A stretch of DNA of 42,406 bases from a virus. The notes under the pieces were generated by a model. It ran no database searches. It worked only from the letters and a program-made list of their open reading frames with translations, and was not told where the DNA came from. Both the position numbers and the translations under genes were made by a program. Of the stretch, positions 29,557 to 39,949 are shown piece after piece (the stretch's first letter is position 1; each line of letters begins with the position of its first letter). The DNA lies in the IMG/VR virus record IMGVR_UViG_3300030329_001685, positions 1 to 42,406 of that record; one strand, 5' to 3'.

Positions 29557-32500
29557 GCTTCCAAGACCCGGCTTCAGAGCAGGTGCGCGCCTTATGGGCC
29601 AACGACCCGAATATGCAGCGGTTGTTAAAGAACAACTGGCTGCTGCGCTTCAGGCTAGAGCAGGGCTACTTTGACCCAAAAGACTACTCTGACCGAGATC
29701 TTGGCTTTGGCGCTCCAAGACACCCGCTAGCAGCAGAAACGCTGCTAGAAGGGATGGAGCGCAAGAACAAGTATGGCTTTTGGGCGCGCTTCAAAGATTT
29801 CATGCCGTTTGGTGCGAACATTGAAAGCGTAGAAGCGGACCGTGCGATTGATGCGCTGCGTGCTATGGATGAAGGGAGAGAAGTCTCTCAAGAAGATGCA
29901 GCTTTCGCGCACGACTGGATGAAGCGGCAGTGGCTCGGCAAAACATTTATGTCGGGTCTGGGCGAGACTTTGCGCTCGTCCCTCAAGATGGGCGCAGAGT
30001 TTGCGCTGCTTCGTGCGCCTAGCGCAAAACTGGCGAAAGGGACTAGGCCATTTAGCCTAGAGCGCCGCAAGGCGCTGGCGGGCAAAACAAGCCTAATCGG
30101 CCAGCTAATCCCTGACACAAGGGCGATTGGCGCAGCCAAGGTTGCAAACGGAGCAAAGCAGGGCGGTTTCTTTAAGGAGGTTATCGGCAAGGGCGCTGCG
30201 TTTAGTGCTATCCGAACGCTTGGGCAAAAAGGGGCCTCCTTCACTCCATATGGGGGGCCTACTCGCTTTGGAGACATTATCACTCGGGCCACGATGCCTG
30301 AGTGGACGATGACGCCAGACGACGCAGGCAACTTGCAAGCCATTCTTATGGATGGCTGGAAGCCTGAAACTGCAGGCATGTGGTACGACGCTTTTGTTCA
30401 GGTTGCTGCAGAAGACATGGGGGAGTTCTGGGGCTTCCGCTACGGCGACGACCTAGCTCGCATTGGCCGCAAGGTTGTTGAGACGCCCGCAAACTGGGCG
30501 TGGCTGCAGGCGGCTTATGGGCGCACTATTGGCAAGATTGCAGACCGTGTGCCTGAAGGCGTCAAGGCGTTCCCGGGCCGCGTTGCGGAGTCAGGGTTAG
30601 GGCGCGCCGCCAAAGAGATCAAAGCGGCTGGCGGCGTACAAAACTTGTTAACGGAAAACATTGAGGAGTATGTTGGGCACGGTATCTCGTGGGTTGGCCT
30701 TAACGGCAAGAATGTAATCGTTGACGGCGAAGAGGTCGAGTGGGAGGAGATTTTCCCCGGCATCGAAGAGAGTGCCATGATCCTTGCCAGCACCGGCATT
30801 ATGGCTGGTGTGCCTATGCTGCCGGGAGTTGCTCAGGCTGCGTTAACAACGGAAGGCAAGCCTGCAACGCTAGAAGAGGCGCGAGAGCTTATTGAAGGGT
30901 TGCGTGCGAAAGAACAGGCAAGGCTTGACGCAGATGTAGCGCGAGAGGAGGAGGCTGGCGGGCCGATTGAGCTTACGCAGGAAGAGGTTGAGGCCGCTTT
31001 TGACGGGTGGCGAGGGGAGACCGGCAAGGATATTGAGCGAGTAGACCGTGAAAGCATTGAAGACGAGGAGATGCTGTCGCTTATAGATTGGGCTGAAGAC
31101 AAAGGCATCACTGTTCTTACTGGCCGAGGAGACAAGTCTGTTGGCGGTGCATCGGTCAAGCAAGGCGTTGTCATGCTTAATGTCAACCGCTCGGCGGCGG
31201 CTTCGCGGTTCGACATGTACCACGAGTTGCTGCACGAATTCCGCCTGCGCCATCCGAAGGCCGCAAGGGAACTAGATGGACTGTTGGAGCGTATGGCCCC
31301 GGGCATGCGCAAAGAAGCTCTTGAGCGCTACAACGAAAGGCGCGTGCAAGCTGGCATTGAGCCGCTTGAGGTTGACTTACGCAAAAAGGAATCTTACGAC
31401 GAGGCCACTGCTAACCGTGCAGGCGAAGAAGGCGGACTAATACACCTTGCCGCTGGCGACGGTCGCGCGGCGCAGTTGATGGACGACATCGTGACGAACC
31501 GCCGGTTCGTTGCGACCGCGTTGTTTGATTGGGTGGGCACAAAGATTAACGCGCTAGCGGGCACCAACTTCAGCACATCTCAGCAACGAAGGCTTAGAAA
31601 GTTAGCTGGGGTTCTCGGCGCTTACGCAGAGTCAAAGGGCATTAACACTGCGCTAGTAGAGCAGGTGCAGGCCGAGTTGGAGACAGAAGCGGGCGCGGGC
31701 TCTGTTGAGGCCGCAATGGCCTTTAACGAGCTAATCAACATTATGTCGGGTTCGCCCGCCGTTGATCCGGGCATGCCCGTTGCCACGGAACCCGAGGCCC
31801 CTGAAGCCCCTGAAGCCCCAGAAGCTCCAGAAGCCGCACAACCTGAAGCGGCCCCAGCCACGGCTGCTGAGGCGGCACCGACTGCAGCGGCAGCGATACC
31901 TGCAGAAGATCAAGCGGACGCGGACGAACACCGCGAAAAGCTGCGCGGGCAACTAGAAAACCGCACGACTGTCGAGTCGAAGCTAGAGTTCCTGCGCGGG
32001 AAGAGCTACAAGCTGGATTACAAGAACGCGGTTCGTGACGAGCTTATTGCGGAGTTGCTGGAGCAGCAAGAGGCTGAGACTGAAGAGGTTGTTGAAGAAG
32101 AGAAGAGAACAGAAGAGAAGAAGACAAAACCTGCGGACCCCAAAAAGGTCGCCGACTGGAAGGCCAAGCTAGAAAAGCAGCTTGAAGGCAAGACAGACGC
32201 AGAGAAAATCGCGGCGCTCCAAGAGCCCGATTACAGGGCCAACTTCAAGATTGAGGCGCGAGACCAGTTACTTAAAGAGTTAGGGGTTGATCCCGCTGCT
32301 GAGCCCGCTGCTGAGCCCGCGACAGAGCAAGCCGAGGCAAAGCCCAAAGAACAGGCAAGCGCCAAAGACGCTCTTACAAGGCGAGGCACCAAAGACCTTA
32401 CAGACGAACAGACGGCTGCTGTGTCGGCCCTTGAGAAAGCTGAGAGGAAGCGCGCCAAAGCTGCTCAGTCGCTGGAAAACAAACGCGCGTATGGTCAACA

Positions 32501-35500
32501 AAAAAGCATTGAAGAAGCAGAAGCGGAGTTGGCAGAGGCCGACGCCGAGCTAGATGCTGCCGAGGCTAAGGCTCAAGAACTTGTAGAGGGCGTTACTGCA
32601 CAGCGCCCTGACCCCGTAGAGCGCGAACAAGCTGTACGGGGCAAGGCGGGCAAGACAACCTTCGACACGCCTGAAAGGGCAGAAGCGGCTGTCGAACGGG
32701 CAACAGCGCAACGCAAAGACGCACAAGACGAGTTGGATGAACTTGACGCAATTCTTCGAGGCCAAGATGTAGAGCGGCGCAACTTAGACAGAGAAATTCA
32801 GGCGTTGCCTCCCGGTGCAGAAAGGGACGAGAAGGCGCTTCAACTGAGCGAGCTAACAGACGAGATTGGCAAGAACCAAGCCGAGGCTAAGAAGCTAGAA
32901 GGCAAGATCGCCCGGGCAGGCAGGCGCGCAGGAAGGGCTGCTGAACAAGCTGCGACTTTTAGAGAGGGTGAGCAGGACTTTCCCATATACCGCAGCCCTA
33001 AGACTGGCAAAGAAACCAAGACCGCCGTCAAGTACGGCGACCTAGAGGGCATACGCCGCGAGGCAGAAGTTAAGCAGGCAGAAGCCCAGCGCGCGTTAGA
33101 AGAGCTAGACGCGGGGAAGTCGCCGCAAGAAGAGGCGATTACAAGGGATATTGCCCGCGCCGCCGATAAAAGCAGGAAGCTCAGCGAAGAGATTAAGGCG
33201 GAAACGGACCCCGAAGCGAAGGAGAAACTACAGGCTAAGAAGCGCGGGATAGTAGAAGAACAGGCGCAACGCACGGCTGCACGAAAGCGGCTAAAGAAAG
33301 CCAAGGACCGCCCCAAGCGCCTTACAGAAGAGCGCAAGAAAGCAAAGCGCGACGCTGGCGCAGCCGCAAAAACCATCGAGGTCACAACTGGCCTGCTAGA
33401 AGAGTTCGCCGAAGAAGCGAGCACGGCAGGCGTTGGCGCTGTCGCGTTAAACGAACGGCAGCGTGTACGCCATGCGTACTTTAAGCGTATCCAGAAAGCC
33501 TACAAGCGCCTGTTCAAGTTCATCAAGCACCAGCGAAAGAACCTGCGGGGAGATGTCCAGCGGCTTACAGAAGAACTTAACGGGCGAGAGGCGCAGCCTT
33601 TTGTGCGCGTGTACTTCAAGGAGACAGGTAGCCAGTCACAGATTGGCGTCATTGAAGAGCTAGAAGCGTCAAAGAGTATTATGCAGCGCGCTCTAGAGCG
33701 GGCAGGCTTAATTGACGAACCCACAGAGGATGTAGTCTTAAGCAGGCAAGACGGCACATTTGCTGTATATCCCGCAGAGGCTATAGACCGCATTGAAACT
33801 ACGGGAGAAAAGCGTGATGCCGCACCCGGCCTTCGCAAGCGGCTAGCCAACGCCAAGACAGACAAGAAGCGAATAGAGCTTGAACGCGAGGTTGAGCTTA
33901 AAGAGTTGGAGCTTGAAGCCGCAGAGGCTCGCCTAGATGCGCACGCAAGCAACCCCTCTGGCTTGCTAGTGCTTGAAGACATTAACACTCACCAAGACCT
34001 GCGCGATTACATCAAGAACAACAGGCAGGGCAAGGACAAGCGTTGGCTTGGACACGAGAACGGCACGAGGCTTAGCTGGCCTTTCTTCCTTGTACACAGC
34101 ATGCGAATGAGCCCGCAAGAGCGAGCGAAGACATATAACTGGCTGCGCAATGCTGCGACGACCAAGTGGGGCGAGCGCATGGTTGACCTGCAAGAGTTTG
34201 CAGACGCCCTTGAAGAGGTCGCAGAAAGGGAGGGCTACAACCCGGCGAAAGGAACGCCCACAAAGAAGAACAAAAATCACGGGCTATTGCCTGACCTTGA
34301 GCTTGAAGGGGAGCAAAGGGGCAAGAGTGAGTCGCAGGTTATTGACGAGACTAGCCAGATGGTTATGTCTAAGCGGGCCAATGACTTCCATGAAGGCAGT
34401 GCTGGGCAGCAAAATACCGCTCTTCGCAACAGGCAGTTGCGCGACCGCACAAACAAAGCGCTCAAGCTGGGCAAAGAAGCGACGGATGCGTTTGAGGCTT
34501 CATCCGACAGCGCTTCCGTAGACGCCTTGACACACGCCTACGCGTTCATTGACGCGTTAACTTCGGACAATGGGATCGGTCAACGGCAAGACCTGCTGGA
34601 CGAGCTACAGGCTGAACGCCAACGAATTGCGGAGGTTGTTCAAGCATCCTACGACCTTAGCGACGCGGAGATCGTGGATCAGGACAGGGAGGCTCCTAGT
34701 GTGGAGTTCCACGGCGATTTGACGGACATCGAGGATCAAGCCGCCGGGAGAGGGACGCAACTGTCTGTGCCGATCAGCGAGTTCGATCCTATCACTGACG
34801 CTACCGCTAGCGGCGGCTCGTACAGCCTAAGCATCGCCAATGACGCAGTGCCGCAGTCTGTCGAGGTTTCTTTCCGCCCAGAGGGTCTTAAGCGTGGCGT
34901 TCCCAAGATGCGCGTAGTGTCTAGGGATTCAGGCACGAAGCGACCCGCCGTTGCTTACTCTGCGCAGGGAGCCCAAGCGATTGCAGATGGCGTCACGGCC
35001 CTTGTGCGCAACTTTGCCGACAACCTCCTTGAGGAAGGCGACAAGCAGGGGGGGCTAGACATCACGGTTGCAGCCCCGTCGCATGTTGAACTACTAGACG
35101 GCAACAACAAGACAAGCGGCATCGCTGATGGTGCAGCCACGCTAACGCAGTTGAAGTCTCTGGAGAAGTTGCTTCGCGCGTACCCCGGCGTGGTGGAAGT
35201 AACCCATCGTGAGAGCGTTTCTTCGGACGCGCTGGTTGACGGCTACCGCAAGACCGGCAAGGTGCCCACCCCAAAGAACAGCGAGATACGCGTGCGCTTG
35301 TTCTCCGATGTACAGCAGATGCGCAAGACCTTGGGCAACGAAGAGTTCAACAAGGTTGAGCGGCGCAGGGAGGCTGCCAACAGGCTGCACAACATGGCGG
35401 TCAGGTTGTCTGTGCCCGCATGGCACGGCGGGCACGCGAACATCGACCGCTTTAGCACGGACAAGATTGGTACTGGCGAGGGCGCTCAAGTATACGGCTG

Positions 35501-38500
35501 GGGCTTGTACTTCGCGGCCAAGAGAAAGGTGGCAGAGTGGTACAGGGATAAATTAGCTAAAAGTAAACAACCGACTAGCGCCGACCTCGGCGCAATTCTT
35601 ATAGACGGCGTTTCGTATAGTGACATATTTAATGAAGTTGTTGTGGGACCGGCGTACGGGCACGCTCCTGACCCAACAATTGCAGTGCCGACAGATATTA
35701 CTGAGGATGTGATTATGCAGTCAGCGCAAACGCCTCTCTATCGTTCCGAAGATGGCGATGGCGCTCAGGTAATAGAGACGGGAGCATTCAACTTAGCCTT
35801 AGATGCCGTAGGGATGTCCGTAAACAGAGCGCAAGCGGAAGAAAATGTGAGCAACAAAATATGGAGCAAAATTGGGAAGCCCCACGGTGGGCGCAGCAGA
35901 CGATCTGCGATAGCACTGCAGAAAGAGGCTATGGAGTGGCTTGCAAGAATGGAACACCCCACTGTCTGGTCCAGCGCGAGCCTCTACGCCGTCGAGCTAC
36001 TGCCCGAAGAGGAAGACTACCTGCTGTGGGACAAGCCTCTGAGTGAGCAGAGCGAGAAGGTGCAAGCGGCGATGCGCGCGATAACTACCTCTAAAGAGTA
36101 TATTGCGCGCTGGCAAGCCGATTGGGAAACGGACCTTCTCAACCCTGCATGGCGTAGGGACAACTCGTACTTTCCTGATCTTGTTAAGTTGAACGAGGAT
36201 GCTGGTTATCCTGACGGCGGGTATTCTGGGCCAGAGATTGCCGATGAGATGATTGCACAAGAAGCCGTAGACGCGTATGAAGCTAGAAAGAAAGCAATCA
36301 TGCAAGAGGTTATCGACGGCAAGCACCCCGAGTTTGTTAATGGTTGGGCAGACGGCCTTTTGCAGGAGAACCAAACGGGTAGTCAGTTTTACAAGGATGC
36401 AGTACGCACATTCCGCAGCCCAAAAGCCGCTTCGCTTGCCCTCCTAGAAGCAGGCGTCCGAGGCAACAAATACCTCGACGGCCAATCCCGCCGCAAAGGC
36501 GAAGGCAACTACAACTATGTCATCTTTGATGATGCCGATATCGTCGGCGGGACAGAGGCAGATGTCTCCGCTGGCTTGCCGGTCTCTGGTCAGGAGATGC
36601 GCCTGTCTGTCCCGATCCACGACGACACGGCAATGGATCCCACAGAAGACTTTGACCAGCGCACAACGCCCGAGACGGGGCTTAGAGCGTGGTGGCGCAC
36701 TTACAGAACAAACAAACAGCAAGCGCGTCGTCGTCGCAGGCACGCGTTTGTAGACGACTTGGACGGGGCAGTGGACTTCCAAGGCATGGTCACTGCCGAC
36801 GAGCGTGGCGAACTTACCGAGGCCGGTGACTTCATCTCGCAGTGGCGCAGGTATCGCGCAAGGGCAGAAGACCGCATCGGCGACATAACCCGCCGCCATG
36901 TCTGGCCCATTATGGCTGCGGTAGCCAATGCGGGGATGACGATGGACGAGTTTGACGACTTCTTGCGGGCGAGGCATCAGCCAGAACGGAACGCAAGCAA
37001 CGAGCGCCGTGACCCCGAGGGCTATGCCAAGCTCATGGAGGGCAACCCAGAAACCAGCACAGCTAACGCTAGGCGCGAGCTTGCCACAATTACAAGAGGC
37101 AGGCGGGGCCAGTTAAACCGCATCGGTCGAATGTACGACCGAATGATGCGCGAGGTGCTGGATACCCGCTTGGAGGCGGGACTGATTGACCAAAAGGTTT
37201 ACGACAGAATTGTCAACGCCTACAAGCACTATACCCCGCTGAGAAAAGCTGAGTTGCTTGACACATGGGGGGAGAGCCGCGACCTCAACATGAAGGGTGA
37301 CGAGCTTATCGCTTCTCGCGGCTCTGCGACCAAGGCGGGAGATCAGTTTGCCATGAGCCTGCTCGGCATGGAGCGAATGGTTATTCGTGTCGAGAAGAAC
37401 GCCGTTGGGACTAAGCTGGTCCAGTTCGCCAAAGACAACCCGTGGATCAAGATCTTTGACAAGCGCGTCGTTCCTGCAAGAACCCTTGTATACGATGTAG
37501 AGAACGGCACTGACCGGCAAGAGTATTCCGTTCCGGACCCCATGCAGCGGGACGAGCAGGGCAAGTTAGTCTCAAGGGCGCTTACTCTGTTTGAAGACGG
37601 CAAGAAGGTCCATTACTACATACGCCCTGAGTTCGAGGGGCTTATAAAGTCCGTGCAGGCCGAGCACAACTTCACAAATGGTGACATTGTTGAGAAGACG
37701 GCTTGGGCAGCTAGGATGATGTCGCAAGCCCACACAAGGATGAACCCCGAGTTCGTGCTGCGCAACATGACGAGGGACATCCTTACAGCCTCTTACATGA
37801 TCGGCAACGAACAGGGCCTTGGCATGCTTGCGCAGACGATGAACCCCGTGAACTACACAAGGGCATTGTCCGCTATCGCCAAGCTCGCACGATCAAGGCG
37901 CTTTGAGGCTACAGTTGACGGCGAGGTCCAGTGGACTGCTGAAAACAAGTACGACGAGTACGCTGAAGAGTACATGCGCGAAGGAGGCTTCATTAGCTTC
38001 GGCAACCTTCGAGAGTTCATCCGCGTGTCCAAGGACTTGCAGCGGCTAGAGCGCACAGCCAACGGCCAGATGACCCTCGGCGACTTGGCGAGCGTGCTTG
38101 GCGCGCATGTTGGCGCGCTTAACGATATAGTCGAGAACGGCTCCCGGTTTGCGTTCTATGTAGCCCTGCGCGACCAAGGCACGGCAGCGGGAGAAGCGGC
38201 CTTGCAAGCCAAGGAAATTACGGTCAACTTTGAGAAGCGCGGCACCTATTCGCGTGCAATGAACTCTAACTGGCTGTTTAGCGCAGCGGGTATCTTAGGC
38301 ATCGACCGCGTGTTTGCGGGCTTCCGCAGAAACATCCCCGGAGCAATCAGCCTTTTAGGCTCTACCGCCGTAGCGGGATGGCTGCTTGACTTTGCAAACG
38401 AGGCGATTGGAGGAGAAGACGAGACGGGGCGCTTGCTTATTGACAAGGTTAGCGACCAAGAGAAAGAGAGTAACATGGTCTTCCTGCTGGGTGGCCTAGA

Positions 38501-39410
38501 TGAGAATGGGGAGCCCGCACGCATAACAATCCCAAGCCCGTGGGTGATTCGCTGGTTCGGCAACCTGGGGCAACGGACGCGCGCATGGCAAAACGGTCGC
38601 ATGAGCGGGGACGCTTGGACAGCCGGTGCTTTAACTGGCGCGTTGAAAGAGGTTAACCCGTTTGGCAGCAGCGGATACCCGTGGTACGCCGATCCGTTCG
38701 TGCAGATCGGTGCAAACGAGAACTTCTTTGGCGCGCCCATTGCACGCAAAAACCCCTTTGACATGAAGCCCATGCCAAGGTCGCAGGAGTACTACGACAG
38801 CGTTAACCCGACGATACAGAGGATGACGGATACCCTGTACGAGTGGGCTAAAGACGACATGGACAAGGGCGACAAGGACGCTCTGCCTAGGGGGCTGTAC
38901 GGGTATATGGACATAAACCCGGAGCATGTAGAGCACCTGCTGGAGTCGTTCTCTGGGGGGGCGGGGAAGTTCTTTGTGCGCACTTTTGACACCGCAAACA
39001 AGCTGGCCCTCAACAAGGAAGTCGAGGTCTCTGGCGTGCCTTTCGTCCGCTCTTTCTACAAGAAGGGCTTCTACAAGGGCCGGGACAAGCAGCTTGTATA
39101 CAACATTAGGGGAGAGGCAGAACGCGCGTACCTATCTATGCGAAATGGCGCGCGCCCTATGGCCGACCAAGAACTTGTTGGCGCAGGCTGGCCGTATCAC
39201 GCCTACAAGGGCGCGCAGGACCTGACAAAAAGGTTGTCTAAAATCAACGAGGCGCGCAAGGCGGCGACAAGCGACGCCGAGCGCAAAGAGTACGACATCA
39301 TGGAGCGCAACATTATGCTGCCGTACCTAGAGTATTACTTCAAAACCCTACGCCCGCTTCTGAAGGAGCGGGGTTACGCACTACCCGAAGAGGTAAAGCA
39401 AGATGACTGA
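29553..39410 (+). CDS. Giant internal virion polyvalent protein with zincin and ART-like domains
   Basis: This 3285-aa protein is about 23% of the genome. A hydrophobic stretch lies near 407-431. A zincin site is seen at 557-561 (His557-Glu-Leu-Leu-His561), with Glu617 in YDEATANRAGE as possible third ligand. An Ala/Pro/Glu tract follows near 748-790, then two related 45-residue repeats (793-836, 866-911) and a Lys/Glu coiled-coil region to about 1480. The ADP-ribosyltransferase-like polyvalent domain runs from about 1955 (AWHGGHANIDRF; GTGEGAQVYGWGLYFAAKRK) to about 2335 (YLDGQSRRKGEGNYNYVIFD). LSVP motifs sit at about 1737, 1952 and 2351. The C-terminal 900 residues resemble large polyvalent-associated domains (TRMNPEFVLRNMTRD near 2730). 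It would be ejected with the DNA, and its enzymes could act on host proteins. No lysozyme motif was recognised. Confidence 0.85.
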   Translation: MSFQDPASEQVRALWANDPNMQRLLKNNWLLRFRLEQGYFDPKDYSDRDLGFGAPRHPLAAETLLEGMERKNKYGFWARFKDFMPFGANIESVEADRAIDALRAMDEGREVSQEDAAFAHDWMKRQWLGKTFMSGLGETLRSSLKMGAEFALLRAPSAKLAKGTRPFSLERRKALAGKTSLIGQLIPDTRAIGAAKVANGAKQGGFFKEVIGKGAAFSAIRTLGQKGASFTPYGGPTRFGDIITRATMPEWTMTPDDAGNLQAILMDGWKPETAGMWYDAFVQVAAEDMGEFWGFRYGDDLARIGRKVVETPANWAWLQAAYGRTIGKIADRVPEGVKAFPGRVAESGLGRAAKEIKAAGGVQNLLTENIEEYVGHGISWVGLNGKNVIVDGEEVEWEEIFPGIEESAMILASTGIMAGVPMLPGVAQAALTTEGKPATLEEARELIEGLRAKEQARLDADVAREEEAGGPIELTQEEVEAAFDGWRGETGKDIERVDRESIEDEEMLSLIDWAEDKGITVLTGRGDKSVGGASVKQGVVMLNVNRSAAASRFDMYHELLHEFRLRHPKAARELDGLLERMAPGMRKEALERYNERRVQAGIEPLEVDLRKKESYDEATANRAGEEGGLIHLAAGDGRAAQLMDDIVTNRRFVATALFDWVGTKINALAGTNFSTSQQRRLRKLAGVLGAYAESKGINTALVEQVQAELETEAGAGSVEAAMAFNELINIMSGSPAVDPGMPVATEPEAPEAPEAPEAPEAAQPEAAPATAAEAAPTAAAAIPAEDQADADEHREKLRGQLENRTTVESKLEFLRGKSYKLDYKNAVRDELIAELLEQQEAETEEVVEEEKRTEEKKTKPADPKKVADWKAKLEKQLEGKTDAEKIAALQEPDYRANFKIEARDQLLKELGVDPAAEPAAEPATEQAEAKPKEQASAKDALTRRGTKDLTDEQTAAVSALEKAERKRAKAAQSLENKRAYGQQKSIEEAEAELAEADAELDAAEAKAQELVEGVTAQRPDPVEREQAVRGKAGKTTFDTPERAEAAVERATAQRKDAQDELDELDAILRGQDVERRNLDREIQALPPGAERDEKALQLSELTDEIGKNQAEAKKLEGKIARAGRRAGRAAEQAATFREGEQDFPIYRSPKTGKETKTAVKYGDLEGIRREAEVKQAEAQRALEELDAGKSPQEEAITRDIARAADKSRKLSEEIKAETDPEAKEKLQAKKRGIVEEQAQRTAARKRLKKAKDRPKRLTEERKKAKRDAGAAAKTIEVTTGLLEEFAEEASTAGVGAVALNERQRVRHAYFKRIQKAYKRLFKFIKHQRKNLRGDVQRLTEELNGREAQPFVRVYFKETGSQSQIGVIEELEASKSIMQRALERAGLIDEPTEDVVLSRQDGTFAVYPAEAIDRIETTGEKRDAAPGLRKRLANAKTDKKRIELEREVELKELELEAAEARLDAHASNPSGLLVLEDINTHQDLRDYIKNNRQGKDKRWLGHENGTRLSWPFFLVHSMRMSPQERAKTYNWLRNAATTKWGERMVDLQEFADALEEVAEREGYNPAKGTPTKKNKNHGLLPDLELEGEQRGKSESQVIDETSQMVMSKRANDFHEGSAGQQNTALRNRQLRDRTNKALKLGKEATDAFEASSDSASVDALTHAYAFIDALTSDNGIGQRQDLLDELQAERQRIAEVVQASYDLSDAEIVDQDREAPSVEFHGDLTDIEDQAAGRGTQLSVPISEFDPITDATASGGSYSLSIANDAVPQSVEVSFRPEGLKRGVPKMRVVSRDSGTKRPAVAYSAQGAQAIADGVTALVRNFADNLLEEGDKQGGLDITVAAPSHVELLDGNNKTSGIADGAATLTQLKSLEKLLRAYPGVVEVTHRESVSSDALVDGYRKTGKVPTPKNSEIRVRLFSDVQQMRKTLGNEEFNKVERRREAANRLHNMAVRLSVPAWHGGHANIDRFSTDKIGTGEGAQVYGWGLYFAAKRKVAEWYRDKLAKSKQPTSADLGAILIDGVSYSDIFNEVVVGPAYGHAPDPTIAVPTDITEDVIMQSAQTPLYRSEDGDGAQVIETGAFNLALDAVGMSVNRAQAEENVSNKIWSKIGKPHGGRSRRSAIALQKEAMEWLARMEHPTVWSSASLYAVELLPEEEDYLLWDKPLSEQSEKVQAAMRAITTSKEYIARWQADWETDLLNPAWRRDNSYFPDLVKLNEDAGYPDGGYSGPEIADEMIAQEAVDAYEARKKAIMQEVIDGKHPEFVNGWADGLLQENQTGSQFYKDAVRTFRSPKAASLALLEAGVRGNKYLDGQSRRKGEGNYNYVIFDDADIVGGTEADVSAGLPVSGQEMRLSVPIHDDTAMDPTEDFDQRTTPETGLRAWWRTYRTNKQQARRRRRHAFVDDLDGAVDFQGMVTADERGELTEAGDFISQWRRYRARAEDRIGDITRRHVWPIMAAVANAGMTMDEFDDFLRARHQPERNASNERRDPEGYAKLMEGNPETSTANARRELATITRGRRGQLNRIGRMYDRMMREVLDTRLEAGLIDQKVYDRIVNAYKHYTPLRKAELLDTWGESRDLNMKGDELIASRGSATKAGDQFAMSLLGMERMVIRVEKNAVGTKLVQFAKDNPWIKIFDKRVVPARTLVYDVENGTDRQEYSVPDPMQRDEQGKLVSRALTLFEDGKKVHYYIRPEFEGLIKSVQAEHNFTNGDIVEKTAWAARMMSQAHTRMNPEFVLRNMTRDILTASYMIGNEQGLGMLAQTMNPVNYTRALSAIAKLARSRRFEATVDGEVQWTAENKYDEYAEEYMREGGFISFGNLREFIRVSKDLQRLERTANGQMTLGDLASVLGAHVGALNDIVENGSRFAFYVALRDQGTAAGEAALQAKEITVNFEKRGTYSRAMNSNWLFSAAGILGIDRVFAGFRRNIPGAISLLGSTAVAGWLLDFANEAIGGEDETGRLLIDKVSDQEKESNMVFLLGGLDENGEPARITIPSPWVIRWFGNLGQRTRAWQNGRMSGDAWTAGALTGALKEVNPFGSSGYPWYADPFVQIGANENFFGAPIARKNPFDMKPMPRSQEYYDSVNPTIQRMTDTLYEWAKDDMDKGDKDALPRGLYGYMDINPEHVEHLLESFSGGAGKFFVRTFDTANKLALNKEVEVSGVPFVRSFYKKGFYKGRDKQLVYNIRGEAERAYLSMRNGARPMADQELVGAGWPYHAYKGAQDLTKRLSKINEARKAATSDAERKEYDIMERNIMLPYLEYYFKTLRPLLKERGYALPEEVKQDD

Positions 39411-39624
39411 GAAACCGACATTCGCAACCGGCTCCCTGCTCAATAGCTCCGAGGGCCTTTCCACTACCGGCCTCATGGGCCTTGTCTCAACCGTAATGAT
39501 GGGCGACGACAGCGACCAAGTAAAGATGGCCGCAATCATCGCGCTTGCCATCGCTGTTGGCGCTTACGGCATCAGCCGTGGCATGAGCAAGAAGGGGTCT
39601 ACCGATGCACCTGATACAAAATAA
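39403..39624 (+). CDS. Small single-span membrane protein (holin candidate)
   Basis: This 73-aa protein has a polar Ser/Thr-rich N-terminus (ATGSLLNSSEGLSTTGLMGL), one clear hydrophobic segment (MAAIIALAIAVGAYGISRGM, about 42-61) and a charged tail. It overlaps the giant gene by eight bases. The position after the last virion gene and the size fit a holin or holin-like protein, but small membrane proteins are hard to tell apart. Confidence 0.6.
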   Translation: MTEKPTFATGSLLNSSEGLSTTGLMGLVSTVMMGDDSDQVKMAAIIALAIAVGAYGISRGMSKKGSTDAPDTK

Positions 39625-39949
39625 ACTGGCCGTTCTGGCCGTCGCCGTCGTTGCGTTGTACTGCTTGTCTACAAGCTGCGCAGTGACGGACGCCGTGCTG
39701 GACTACCCTATGAGCTTCTTTGATGAAGAAACTGGAGAGACTACCGAGGTTCCTTTGGGGGATGTCATTGCTGACAACGCTGACGGCGTTGGTGGCGTGG
39801 TTTCCGATGTACTTGGTGGTGTCAACCCTCTCCTTGCTGCTGTTGGTGGCGGTGCTGCTGCTGCCCTTTTGGGGGGCGCACGGCGGAAGAAGAAGGCGCA
39901 GCTAGTACAGGCTGAAGCTCCTGCGGAGGAGCCCGAGGTCAAGGGGTGA
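39605..39949 (+). CDS. Exported membrane protein, possible lipoprotein
   Basis: This 114-aa protein starts with a signal-like segment (LAVLAVAVVALYCLSTSC, about 8-25), with a cysteine that could be lipidated, though the lipobox is imperfect. A second hydrophobic Gly/Ala-rich segment (LLAAVGGGAAAALLGGARRK, about 75-94) is followed by basic residues. It overlaps the previous gene by 20 bases. Together with the following lipoprotein genes it may form a lysis or envelope group; a spanin role is possible but unproven. Confidence 0.6.
   Translation: MHLIQNKLAVLAVAVVALYCLSTSCAVTDAVLDYPMSFFDEETGETTEVPLGDVIADNADGVGGVVSDVLGGVNPLLAAVGGGAAAALLGGARRKKKAQLVQAEAPAEEPEVKG

Noticed and set aside
29888-30379. 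Many long minus-strand open frames opposite the giant gene and other virion genes
   Set aside because: They mirror the codon pattern of the plus-strand genes, lack ribosome sites and have Ser/Ala/Arg-rich shadow composition.
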